Assembly: GCA_910586355.1 (NCBI GenBank)
Contig: CAJUHJ010000003.1
Coordinates: 1-64,000 of the forward strand
Source: an uncultured Lachnospiraceae bacterium
GTDB taxonomy: Bacteria; Bacillota; Clostridia; Lachnospirales; Lachnospiraceae
Length of the DNA: 64,000 nt
Direction of reading: 5' to 3'
Made by a program: the position numbers and the translations under genes
The notes under the pieces: model-generated
What the model was told of the DNA's origin: nothing
What the model saw: only the letters and a program-made list of their open reading frames with translations
The model's database searches: none
In this document: positions 7,488 through 15,572 of the stretch, in pieces
How the letters are laid out: every line of letters starts with the position of its first letter
How positions within the stretch are numbered: the first letter of the stretch is position 1

Positions 7488-8690
7488 TTAATTCTCCTCA
7501 CATACTTGAAAAATAAAAAACTTTAAATAAGAACTTTCCTCTGCTGCCCAAAGTATCGGATGATCCGGCGACTGGGTACGGGATTCCACCTGCTTTAATC
7601 TCTTGTGCGTATGCGCCGCCGCCTGTTGAATTGTCTTTTTCAACAAATCACTATCCATAAAGTGGGAACAGGAACAAGTTGCCAGATAGCCGTTATGCTT
7701 TAACAATTTCATTGCCCTTAAATTTATTTCCCGGTATCCCTTCACTGCGTTTTTTACAGACTGCCTGGACTTTGCAAATGCCGGAGGGTCTAAAATAATC
7801 ATGTCATAAACCTTTCCTTCTTTTTCCAGTCGCGGCAGCAGTTCAAACACATCTTCACACTGAAACTGTACCACGTTCTCCAAACCGTTTAATCTGGCGT
7901 TCTCTTTTGCCTGGCGCACCGCCAATTCTGAAGCGTCTACGCCCAGTACGCTCTTTGCGCCGCCCATTCCTGCGTTTAAAGCAAAAGAACCCGTATGGGT
8001 AAAACAATCCAATACCGTCATGCCGCGGCATATTTTCTGGACTGCAAGCCTGTTATATTTCTGGTCTAAAAAGAACCCGGTCTTCTGTCCGTCCTTTACA
8101 TCTACAATATAGGTTACGCCATTTTCTGTAATCGTTACATTTGTATCAAACGGCTCCCCGATAAAACCTTTGAACCGTTCCATCCCTTCATTCTTACGGA
8201 CTTTTGCATCACTGCGCTCATAAACGCCCCGAATCACAATTTGGTCTTTGGAAAGTATTTCTTTTGTAATATCTATAATCTCCAATTTCAAACGATCTAT
8301 TCCAAGCGCCAAAGACTGCACCACTAATACATCTTCAAATTTATCAATGACAATCCCAGGCATAAAATCAGCTTCTCCAAAAATGATACGGCAGCTTGAA
8401 GTGTCTACCGTTCGTTTGCGGTATTCCCACGCTTCTTTTATCCGCATGTATAAAAACGCTCTGTTAATTTCCTGGCTGATATTCCTTGTCAGCATACGAA
8501 CGCGGATTTTCGAATTCTCATTGATAAATCCTTTTCCCATTGGATAGCCGTCGAAATCATGGACATTTACAATATCCCCATTCTGAAACTGACCCCTTAC
8601 AGAATCAATTTCATTGTCAAATATCCACATACTTCCAGCTTTTAAACTTCTTCCCTGTCCTTTTTTCAATGTTACTGACGCCATACTCAT
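7488..8690 (-). CDS. RlmI-type 23S rRNA cytosine-C5 methyltransferase
   Basis: 400 residues with an N-terminal PUA domain (residues 1-80, LKKGQGRSLKAGSMWIFDNEI) and a class I SAM methyltransferase domain with VLDCFTHTGSFALNAG near residue 230 as motif I, and LDPPAFAKS near residue 300. The C-terminal CSCSHFM motif supplies the Cys expected in an m5C methyltransferase. The family includes E. coli RlmI, which modifies 23S rRNA C1962; exact target here is inferred. Two ATG codons (8690 and 8684) share the start region and I cannot separate them. It overlaps nothing and is followed by the barrel-like gene after one base. Confidence 0.87.
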   Translation of the reverse strand: MSMASVTLKKGQGRSLKAGSMWIFDNEIDSVRGQFQNGDIVNVHDFDGYPMGKGFINENSKIRVRMLTRNISQEINRAFLYMRIKEAWEYRKRTVDTSSCRIIFGEADFMPGIVIDKFEDVLVVQSLALGIDRLKLEIIDITKEILSKDQIVIRGVYERSDAKVRKNEGMERFKGFIGEPFDTNVTITENGVTYIVDVKDGQKTGFFLDQKYNRLAVQKICRGMTVLDCFTHTGSFALNAGMGGAKSVLGVDASELAVRQAKENARLNGLENVVQFQCEDVFELLPRLEKEGKVYDMIILDPPAFAKSRQSVKNAVKGYREINLRAMKLLKHNGYLATCSCSHFMDSDLLKKTIQQAAAHTHKRLKQVESRTQSPDHPILWAAEESSYLKFFIFQVCEEN

Positions 8691-8702
8691 TGCCTTATCC
8701 TT

Positions 8703-9137
8703 TTATTGTTTTCCCGTACTTCCAAATCCGCCCCGGTTTTCATTCTCTAACTGCTGACATTCTTCAAATAAAATCTGCGGCTGGTTTTTCATAATCCGAA
8801 ACTGGCAGATTCGGTCATTTTTTTCAATTACAGTATCTCTTGTCGCATAAACGGGCATACGCCACATATCTTCATCACCGCAGTATGAACCGTCAATGAC
8901 TCCGCAGCTGTTTGTCTGTAAAATACCGTATGTCCGAAATGTGGAACTGCGCGGCACTAAATGTCCTTCATAACCATCTGGAAGCTGCATAGCAACGCCA
9001 AGTGGAATTAATTGAAATTCCCCTTCCTTTAGTTCTACACGTTCTGACGCCCGAAGGTCTATCCAGTCTGATTTCCCATCAATATAACGAAGCCGTTCTA
9101 TATCGTCTGAAAAGTATTTAATCCGAATTTTTTCCAT
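8703..9137 (-). CDS. dut: dUTP diphosphatase
   Basis: Hydrolyses dUTP to dUMP and pyrophosphate, preventing uracil incorporation into DNA and supplying dTMP synthesis. The 144-residue trimeric-type enzyme shows the conserved motifs in order: DLRAS near residue 28, PRSSTF near 62, the GVIDGSYCGD uridine-binding hairpin near 79, and the C-terminal arm GGFGSTGK that closes over the nucleotide. The insertion GDEDMWRMP fits a clostridial variant. It lies six bases after gpsA in a compact housekeeping operon. Confidence 0.92.
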   Translation of the reverse strand: MEKIRIKYFSDDIERLRYIDGKSDWIDLRASERVELKEGEFQLIPLGVAMQLPDGYEGHLVPRSSTFRTYGILQTNSCGVIDGSYCGDEDMWRMPVYATRDTVIEKNDRICQFRIMKNQPQILFEECQQLENENRGGFGSTGKQ

Positions 9138-9143
9138 GGTATC

Positions 9144-10154
9144 CTATCCCCATTCTAACGTCGTATATTCTGACCGTTTATCCCTTAGCATTAATTCTGT
9201 CACTGCATCCTTTGCCGGTTTATCTTCAAATAAAACCTGATTGACCTGTTCGATAATCGGCATGGATACCTGATATTTTTTTCCAAGTGCAATTGCTGCT
9301 TTTGCGGAATAGACGCCTTCTACAACCATTTTTACTTCGTCCATAGCCTGCTGCATCGTAAGTCCCCGCCCCATCAGCATACCCGCTTTTCGGTTTCTGG
9401 AATGTCTGCTCGCACAAGTTACAATTAAATCACCTATTCCTGTCAGTCCGTTTAACGTTTCTGGATTTGCACCCATACAAACGGCAAGCCTTGCAATCTC
9501 AGCTATTCCCCTCGTAATAAGCGCTGCTTTTGTATTATCTCCATAACCCAGTCCATCCGCCATTCCAGCTGCAAGCGCAATCACATTTTTTAACGCGCCT
9601 CCAAGCTCCATTCCAAGCACATCCGGACTGGTATACACGCGGAACACTTCATTCATAAACACACTCTGGATATATTCTGCCGTCTGTTTTGATTTTGCGC
9701 CGGCTACCAAAGTCGTCGGAAGCTCTCTTCCAACTTCCTCTGCATGACTTGGCCCGCAAAGCACCGCGGCGTCTGCTTCTTTTATCTCTTCCTCAATAAT
9801 TTCCGTCAGCGTCATAAGCGTATTTTCTTCAATTCCCTTTGCGACACTGATAATTATCTGGTTCGGTTTCACAAATGAAGCCATCTTGTTTGCCGTACTT
9901 CTGGTAAAAGCGGACGGAACGGCAAGCACCAGAAAATCCATTCCTTCCACTGCCTCTTTTAAATCCGTAGTAAACGTAATGCGATTGGATAATATTACTC
10001 CTGGAAGTTTATCGGTATGTTCATGCTTTTCTTTCAGCATAGCAATCTCTTCGTCCATTACAGACCAAATCGTCACCTGATGTCCATTTCTGTCCAATAC
10101 GGACGCCAGCGCGCAGCCCCAGCTTCCAGCGCCGATAATCCCTGATTTTGCCAT
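9144..10154 (-). CDS. gpsA: NAD(P)H-dependent glycerol-3-phosphate dehydrogenase
   Basis: Reduces dihydroxyacetone phosphate to sn-glycerol 3-phosphate, the backbone for membrane phospholipids. The 336-residue protein begins with the Rossmann fold GIIGAGSWGCALASVL, has the VAKGIEENT and CGPSHAEEV motifs, the catalytic Lys in GALKNVIALAAGMADGLGYGDNTKAALITRG, and GLTGIGDLIVTC near residue 243. It follows plsY after two bases; GpsA makes the substrate that PlsY acylates, so the pair forms a lipid-synthesis unit. Cytoplasmic. Identification is secure. Confidence 0.96.
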   Translation of the reverse strand: MAKSGIIGAGSWGCALASVLDRNGHQVTIWSVMDEEIAMLKEKHEHTDKLPGVILSNRITFTTDLKEAVEGMDFLVLAVPSAFTRSTANKMASFVKPNQIIISVAKGIEENTLMTLTEIIEEEIKEADAAVLCGPSHAEEVGRELPTTLVAGAKSKQTAEYIQSVFMNEVFRVYTSPDVLGMELGGALKNVIALAAGMADGLGYGDNTKAALITRGIAEIARLAVCMGANPETLNGLTGIGDLIVTCASRHSRNRKAGMLMGRGLTMQQAMDEVKMVVEGVYSAKAAIALGKKYQVSMPIIEQVNQVLFEDKPAKDAVTELMLRDKRSEYTTLEWG

Positions 10155-10155
10155 A

Positions 10156-10821
10156 TTAGACCACCTTCCCTTCTTCTTTCTTTTTCAAACTGAATTTATT
10201 TTCATTTCCGTTTAACAAGCGTCTGATATTTTCGTGATGACGCGCAATTCCCATAATCATAATCACTGCCGACAATATATAGATTTCGATTTTATAATGA
10301 CTGGTAACATTCAATAAGCCCAGTTCCCCAAATACAACCGTCTGTATGAAAAAACTAATCAGTCCAAGAATAGATCCCAAAGACACATATTTTGTCAGCG
10401 CAGTTACCACAATAAATATGCCGAGAGAAAGCGGCACTTCAATCGGGCAAAACGCAATCATCATGCCTCCCGTACATGCAATGCCTTTCCCGCCTTTAAA
10501 ATGCTTCATATAAAACGGATAATTATGTCCGATTATCGTTCCAAAACCTGCATACAACTCCAACAAGCGCACGCCCTCCGGCTCTCTGTTGTGAAATAAC
10601 AGCCACGTAATGAGGATTGCCGCAATCGGTTTTGACACGTCTCCCAACAGGGTAATCAAACCTGCCTTCCAGCCAAACATACGAAATGTATTTGTGGTTC
10701 CGGCATTCCCGCTTCCCATAGTGGTAATATCTTTATGCTTTGATTTACTGTAAGCATATCCAGACAAAAATATTCCGCAAAAATATCCAATGATTAATAC
10801 AAGGATTCGATTGACTAACAT
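10156..10821 (-). CDS. plsY: Acyl-phosphate:glycerol-3-phosphate acyltransferase
   Basis: Membrane enzyme that transfers an acyl group from acyl phosphate to glycerol 3-phosphate, the first step of phospholipid synthesis. I start at the ATG at 10821, four bases after the der stop with AAAGGG upstream; the open frame to 10851 begins with TTG inside der. The 221-residue protein has about six membrane helices and the PlsY motifs GSGNAGTTNTFR (around residue 32), GHNYPFYMKHFKGGKGIA (around 102) and a late HHENIRRLL segment. It is directly followed by gpsA. Confidence 0.95.
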   Translation of the reverse strand: MLVNRILVLIIGYFCGIFLSGYAYSKSKHKDITTMGSGNAGTTNTFRMFGWKAGLITLLGDVSKPIAAILITWLLFHNREPEGVRLLELYAGFGTIIGHNYPFYMKHFKGGKGIACTGGMMIAFCPIEVPLSLGIFIVVTALTKYVSLGSILGLISFFIQTVVFGELGLLNVTSHYKIEIYILSAVIMIMGIARHHENIRRLLNGNENKFSLKKKEEGKVV

Positions 10822-10825
10822 AGTA

Positions 10826-12148
10826 TCACTGACCCTTTCTTTCCCGAACAATAAACTTTAAAGAAGTTCCTCTAAAACCAAACGCGTCGCGAATCCTGTT
10901 TTCCAAATACCGAAGATACGAAAAATGCATTAGATTCTTATCATTGACAAATACAACAAAAGTCGGAGGTTTCACCGCCGCCTGCGTCGTATAATAAATT
11001 TTTAACCGCTTACCTTTATCGGAAGGCGGCTGCTGCATTGCAACTGCTTCTGTGACAATTTCATTTAAAACTCCGGTAGCAATCCTCATGGAATTATTCT
11101 CAATTACCATCTGAATCATACCAAAGATTTTGTCTGTCCTTTGTCCTGTTTTTGCAGAAATAAACATAATTTCCGCATAGGGCATAAAACTTAAAATCTG
11201 GCGGATTCTCTCCGTATGCTGATGCATGGTTTTATCATTTTTTTCAATTGCGTCCCATTTGTTGACGACAATAATAATCCCTTTGCCCCTGTCATGCGCA
11301 ATGCCTGCAATTTTCGCATCCTGTTCTGTCACGCCCTCAGTCGCGTCAATCATAATCAGAGCCACGTCGCAGCGTTCTACCGCAGTCACCGCCCGGATAA
11401 TGCTGTAACGCTCCAAATCCTCTTTTACTTTGCTTTTCCTGCGAAGCCCCGCCGTATCAATAAAAATATATTCCTCTCCATGATAGCGGACTGCCGTATC
11501 AATCGCATCTCTGGTTGTTCCTGCAATTTCGGAGACAATCACACGGTTTTCTCCTAATAAACGGTTTACCAGGGAAGACTTTCCTACGTTTGGTTTGCCA
11601 ATCAGCGCAATCCTCGGCCGGTCGTCCTCTTCTTTGCTGCCGCCGTCCGTTTTAAAATGTTTTACCATCTCATCCAGCATATCGCCAATGCCAAGCATGG
11701 ACGCTGCCGAAACCGGAACCGGATCTCCGATTCCTAAGTTATAAAACTCATAGACGTCCGGCATGTATTTTTCAAAATTATCGACTTTATTGACGACTAA
11801 AACAACGGGCTTTTTGGAACGCCGCAAAAGGTCTGCCACTTTTTCGTCTGCGTCTACAAGCCCCTGCCTGACGTCTGTCAAAAATAAAATCACATCCGCT
11901 GTTTCAATTGCAATTTGAGCCTGTTCCCTCATCTGGGACAAAATAATGTCCTTGGATTCCGGCTCAATCCCACCTGTGTCAATTAAGGTAAAATCTTTAT
12001 CTAACCAGGAAGCGTCTGCATATATCCGGTCTCTTGTCACGCCGGGCGTATCTTTCACTATGGAAATCCTCTCTCCGGCAAGGACATTAAATAAAGTAGA
12101 TTTTCCCACATTTGGGCGTCCTACCACTGCTACCACGGGCTTACTCAT
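10826..12148 (-). CDS. der: Ribosome biogenesis GTPase Der (EngA)
   Basis: Double-GTPase protein needed for 50S subunit maturation. Two G domains are visible: GRPNVGKSTL with DTPGVTRD and NKVD in the first (residues 1-165), and GKPNVGKSSL with EIAGTTRDAIDT, DTAGLRRKSK and NKWD in the second (about 178-350). A C-terminal KH-like domain ends with YLENRIRDAFGFRGTSLKFIVRERKG. Length of 440 is typical. AAGGAG precedes ATG. It sits between the DUF512 radical-SAM gene and plsY-gpsA, an order often seen in Clostridia. Confidence 0.97.
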   Translation of the reverse strand: MSKPVVAVVGRPNVGKSTLFNVLAGERISIVKDTPGVTRDRIYADASWLDKDFTLIDTGGIEPESKDIILSQMREQAQIAIETADVILFLTDVRQGLVDADEKVADLLRRSKKPVVLVVNKVDNFEKYMPDVYEFYNLGIGDPVPVSAASMLGIGDMLDEMVKHFKTDGGSKEEDDRPRIALIGKPNVGKSSLVNRLLGENRVIVSEIAGTTRDAIDTAVRYHGEEYIFIDTAGLRRKSKVKEDLERYSIIRAVTAVERCDVALIMIDATEGVTEQDAKIAGIAHDRGKGIIIVVNKWDAIEKNDKTMHQHTERIRQILSFMPYAEIMFISAKTGQRTDKIFGMIQMVIENNSMRIATGVLNEIVTEAVAMQQPPSDKGKRLKIYYTTQAAVKPPTFVVFVNDKNLMHFSYLRYLENRIRDAFGFRGTSLKFIVRERKGQ

Positions 12149-12167
12149 ATAGTACTGCTCCTTTTCT

Positions 12168-13478
12168 CTAATCTAAAAGCGCTTTTATCAAATCTTGTCC
12201 GCTTGATTTTACAATATCTACCTTTACTTGTAAAGCATTTTTCACCTCTGCAAGCGTCACGTCGTCTAAAAACACTTCCTCTCCGCTCCGAAGCAGATTA
12301 CATGGAAGCAAAAGTTTATCGCCCAAATTTTTTCCCGTAAGCTGGCAGATAATATCCCCGCCGGTTAAAAGTCCGGATACCGTAATCCGTTCCCCAAAGA
12401 AATCATTTCGAATTGGTATGACAGAAATAAATATATTCGGAAATTTCTGTCTGAACCAACCGCACAATTTTTTAAGCAATGGAGCCGCCAATGTTCCAGT
12501 TGCAATTGTAATCTGTTTTTTCCTGCCAGAATCCGGCTCTAGTTTTAAGAACGCTTCCAAAAATTCGTTTTCCAAAAGCCGCTCCATTCCCACTCCATTT
12601 TCCAGCTGCAAATATCCGTCATACTGTTCCTCTTTCGGCAGTTCTATATCCGCCAAAAGATACCACTCGTCAGAAGCGTGTACAAAATGAGTGCCATATG
12701 TTTCCATACAATACTGCTGCCATTTATGAATGACGGCAAGCACTTCTTTTGCGTCTTCTTTTTCAAAAGGCTCTAACGGATACAAGCCGTCCCGAAACTT
12801 TGTCAGTCCTACCGGAACAACAGAAAGACTTTGTAAACAGGGAAGATACGCCGTCAGCTCCCGGATACTGTTTTCTAACACGACGCCGTCATTGATTCCT
12901 TTACAAAGCACAATCTGACCGTTCATTGTAATTTCTGCTTCTTTCAAAAGATTCATTTTTTCCAGCAAATCTCCGGCAAAGCGGTTGTTTAACATACGGC
13001 ACCGAAGCGCCCCGTCCGTCGTGTGTACCGAAATATTAATCGGCTCCATCCGGTAACGAATCATACGTTTTATATCTGATTGTTTCATATTGGTAAGCGT
13101 AATATAATTTCCCTGTAAAAAAGAAAGCCTTGAATCGTCGTCTTTAAAGTAGAGTGTGTCGCGCATTCCTTTTGGCATTTGGTCGATAAAACAAAAAATA
13201 CATTTATTCCGGCAGGATTTGTATTCGTCCATCAGCCCTTCTTCAAATTCAAGTCCGAGTTCTTCGTCATACTCTTTTTCAATTTCAAATTCCCACTCCT
13301 CGCCGTCCGGTTTCTCAATTAGAATGATAATTTCCTCATCATTTACCAAAAATTGATAATCAAAAATATCTTCTACTGTTTCCCCATTGACTGACACCAA
13401 AAAGTCGCCTGCCTGTATCCCAAGCTCCCATGCAATACTATCAGAAAGTACCTTTGTTATTTTATGCTTTTTTTCCAT
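12168..13478 (-). CDS. DUF512 family radical SAM protein with N-terminal PDZ domain
   Basis: 436 residues. The N terminus (KVLSDSIAWELGIQAGDFLVSVNGETVEDIFDYQ pattern, residues 8-45) is a PDZ-like fold. Around residue 92 a CRNKCIFCFIDQ motif supplies the three cysteines of a radical-SAM [4Fe-4S] cluster, and the C-terminal DUF512 part contains TIATGTLAAPLL and NDFFGERITVSGLLTGGDI. The family is widespread in Clostridia and Cyanobacteria, usually beside der, plsY and gpsA as here; its reaction is not known to me. The start has AGGAG and the gene begins 3 bases after the helD-like stop. Confidence 0.9.
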   Translation of the reverse strand: MEKKHKITKVLSDSIAWELGIQAGDFLVSVNGETVEDIFDYQFLVNDEEIIILIEKPDGEEWEFEIEKEYDEELGLEFEEGLMDEYKSCRNKCIFCFIDQMPKGMRDTLYFKDDDSRLSFLQGNYITLTNMKQSDIKRMIRYRMEPINISVHTTDGALRCRMLNNRFAGDLLEKMNLLKEAEITMNGQIVLCKGINDGVVLENSIRELTAYLPCLQSLSVVPVGLTKFRDGLYPLEPFEKEDAKEVLAVIHKWQQYCMETYGTHFVHASDEWYLLADIELPKEEQYDGYLQLENGVGMERLLENEFLEAFLKLEPDSGRKKQITIATGTLAAPLLKKLCGWFRQKFPNIFISVIPIRNDFFGERITVSGLLTGGDIICQLTGKNLGDKLLLPCNLLRSGEEVFLDDVTLAEVKNALQVKVDIVKSSGQDLIKALLD

Positions 13479-13481
13479 GTT

Positions 13482-15506
13482 TCACTCCTTATGAATCTTT
13501 ATATCTGCCTGCGCTTCATACAACCGAAGAACATGCAGCGCCCTTGTAGCGTTGATATAAAGCGCCTGTTTGTGCAGCGGGGTCACATAATCCCCAAGAT
13601 TTGGCACATACACAACATCAAATTCCAGACCTTTTGCAAGATAAAACGGAAGTACCGAAATCCCTTTCTGAAATTTCATGCTGTCTTTTGTCAATAGTGT
13701 AACATCCCTTTTATTTTGTTTTTCAAGCAGCTCTTTTACAACTGCTTTTGCACTTTCTGCTGTAAGGCAAAGTATTGCAATTGTCTCGTATTCCGCATCT
13801 TTTTCAAAATCTAACGCCATCTTTGCATACATTTCGTCTGTCGTGCCGCATTTTATAATTTGAGGCTCTTCCCCATGGCGCTCAATCATCTGAACCCCGT
13901 TATCTTTTGATAGACGGTTGGCAAACGCTGTAATTTCCATTGTAGAACGGTAACTTTTATTCAGATAGACACAGTGGACGCCTTTGCCAAAAATTTTTGG
14001 TAAAAATGGTAAAACGTCCAAATTTTGTTCTGCCAGCGTCTGTACTTTGTCCCCTAAAATTGTCATCGGGCAGTCGAATAATTTTTGAATCAATACATAT
14101 TGCAGATAGGAATAATCCTGCATTTCATCAATCACCAGATGCTTGACTTCTCTGCGTTTTGGCATTTGAAGAACGGCATATTTTAAATACAAAAGAGGAT
14201 ACACGTCTTCATAGCGTATTTTCCCGCCCAAAAGTTCCAATCTTTTACGGCCGCCTGCGCTTAAAAAACGATTATATATTTTTATTAGGTTTCTCGTTTC
14301 ATACATTTGATTCAAACGGTCATATATTTCCTGTTTTTCCTCGTCTGACATTGGTTTATTCCGTAGTGTTTCCTCTGCGTCAATCAAGTATTCCCCGATT
14401 TTTTCCATCCGGCTTAAAATGGGTACGTCCGCCAGCTTTTCATAAAACAATTCTGATATTTGAGAATCACTGATTTCAATTCTTCTATACGAAAACGACG
14501 TCAGATTGACAAGCTCCCATTCCAGACTTAGAATAAACCCGTCCAATTCTTCTATATATTCTTTTGTCTGTTTATAAGCCGCGCTTTTTCCATGACAAAG
14601 CAGCTTTTCCATTTCATCATACCGGTCTTCGGCTTCTCCATATTCTTTTAGTTCATGGTAGGCAAAATCATCCAAGGTCAGTTCACAAATATTTTCTTCT
14701 CCCAATTCGGGAAGAATTCTGGAAATATAATCTGCGAAAATACTGTTTGGCGATAAAATTAAAACCTGCGCGGCGCTTAATTGTTTGCGGTTATGGTACA
14801 AAAGATACGCAATCCGATGTAGGGCAATTGAGGTTTTTCCGCTTCCGGCACAGCCCTGCACAGCCAAAATCTTATGGTTTTGATCCCTGATAATTTGATT
14901 TTGCTCTTTTTGGATTGTCGTGACAATACTTTTCAATGCGGCATCTGCATGTTCCGAAAGCGTCTGCTGCAAAATTTCATCATCAATATTCATGTCATTT
15001 TCTAAAATATAGATGATAGTTCCGTTTTTTATTTTATATTGTTTTTTTGTTGTAATTTCTCCGCCGAGCGTACCAGACGGAGCTAAAAATTCGGCGGGTC
15101 CTTTGTCATAATCATAAAATAAACTGGAAACCGGAGCGCGCCAATCAAAAACATAGGGCGTCATTGCACGCCCTTTTGCCAGGTTGCCTATACCAATGTA
15201 ATATGTCTCCGGCGTATCTTCCCCTTCATAACAAAAATCTACTCTTCCAAAATAAGGAGAATACAACATTTTTTCATATCGCAATTTTTCTTTTTTATAT
15301 TCTTCCTGTTCTCTTTTACGGCTGTTTAGTGCAATTTTATTATCGTACATTTCATAACCGTACTCATCAAATTCTGTATAGTTCTCCCAGAAATAATCAT
15401 TCATTGACTTGATGTCGTCTTCATTATCTGCAAGTTTTGCGCCAAGTTCTTCTATTTTTTTTTGAAGGGCCTCTTTTACAAAAGCCAAATATTTTGTTTC
15501 GTTCAT
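13482..15506 (-). CDS. helD: HelD-like superfamily 1 helicase/translocase
   Basis: 674 residues. N-terminal coiled-coil arm (residues about 5-80) followed by a UvrD/Rep-type motor with Walker A GCAGSGKTSIALHR near residue 215, motif II IDEMQD near 450, motif IV NKSYRSTMEITAFANRL, motif V LPFYLAKGLEFDVVYVPN and motif VI YINATRALHVLRL at the end. This arrangement fits HelD, which in Bacillus frees stalled RNA polymerase from DNA and recycles it. Clostridial versions are shorter than actinobacterial ones. It has its own promoter (15544-15572), an inverted repeat in its leader, and heads the housekeeping operon. The symbol is by family, not proven function. Confidence 0.8.
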   Translation of the reverse strand: MNETKYLAFVKEALQKKIEELGAKLADNEDDIKSMNDYFWENYTEFDEYGYEMYDNKIALNSRKREQEEYKKEKLRYEKMLYSPYFGRVDFCYEGEDTPETYYIGIGNLAKGRAMTPYVFDWRAPVSSLFYDYDKGPAEFLAPSGTLGGEITTKKQYKIKNGTIIYILENDMNIDDEILQQTLSEHADAALKSIVTTIQKEQNQIIRDQNHKILAVQGCAGSGKTSIALHRIAYLLYHNRKQLSAAQVLILSPNSIFADYISRILPELGEENICELTLDDFAYHELKEYGEAEDRYDEMEKLLCHGKSAAYKQTKEYIEELDGFILSLEWELVNLTSFSYRRIEISDSQISELFYEKLADVPILSRMEKIGEYLIDAEETLRNKPMSDEEKQEIYDRLNQMYETRNLIKIYNRFLSAGGRKRLELLGGKIRYEDVYPLLYLKYAVLQMPKRREVKHLVIDEMQDYSYLQYVLIQKLFDCPMTILGDKVQTLAEQNLDVLPFLPKIFGKGVHCVYLNKSYRSTMEITAFANRLSKDNGVQMIERHGEEPQIIKCGTTDEMYAKMALDFEKDAEYETIAILCLTAESAKAVVKELLEKQNKRDVTLLTKDSMKFQKGISVLPFYLAKGLEFDVVYVPNLGDYVTPLHKQALYINATRALHVLRLYEAQADIKIHKE

Positions 15507-15521
15507 GGGGATATAAGCTCC

Positions 15522-15541
15522 TTTGATGTATATTCATCAAA
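15522..15541 (-). promoter_or_regulatory. Inverted repeat in the helD leader, operator or RNA hairpin
   Basis: Perfect 7-base arms (TTTGATG and CATCAAA) flank a 6-base AT spacer. It starts three bases after the proposed -10 and its 3' arm touches the AAGGAG ribosome binding site, so it could be a repressor site or a hairpin limiting translation. Confidence 0.5.
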
Positions 15542-15543
15542 TG

Positions 15544-15572
15544 ATTTTAACAATAGGAGATGAGATTTTCAA
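15544..15572 (-). promoter_or_regulatory. Probable sigma-A promoter of the helD operon
   Basis: Minus-strand TTGAAA (15567-15572) and TAAAAT (15544-15549) with a 17-base spacer. The -35 overlaps the stop codon of the cotH-like gene, and the -10 lies about 38 bases before the helD start codon. Confidence 0.6.
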
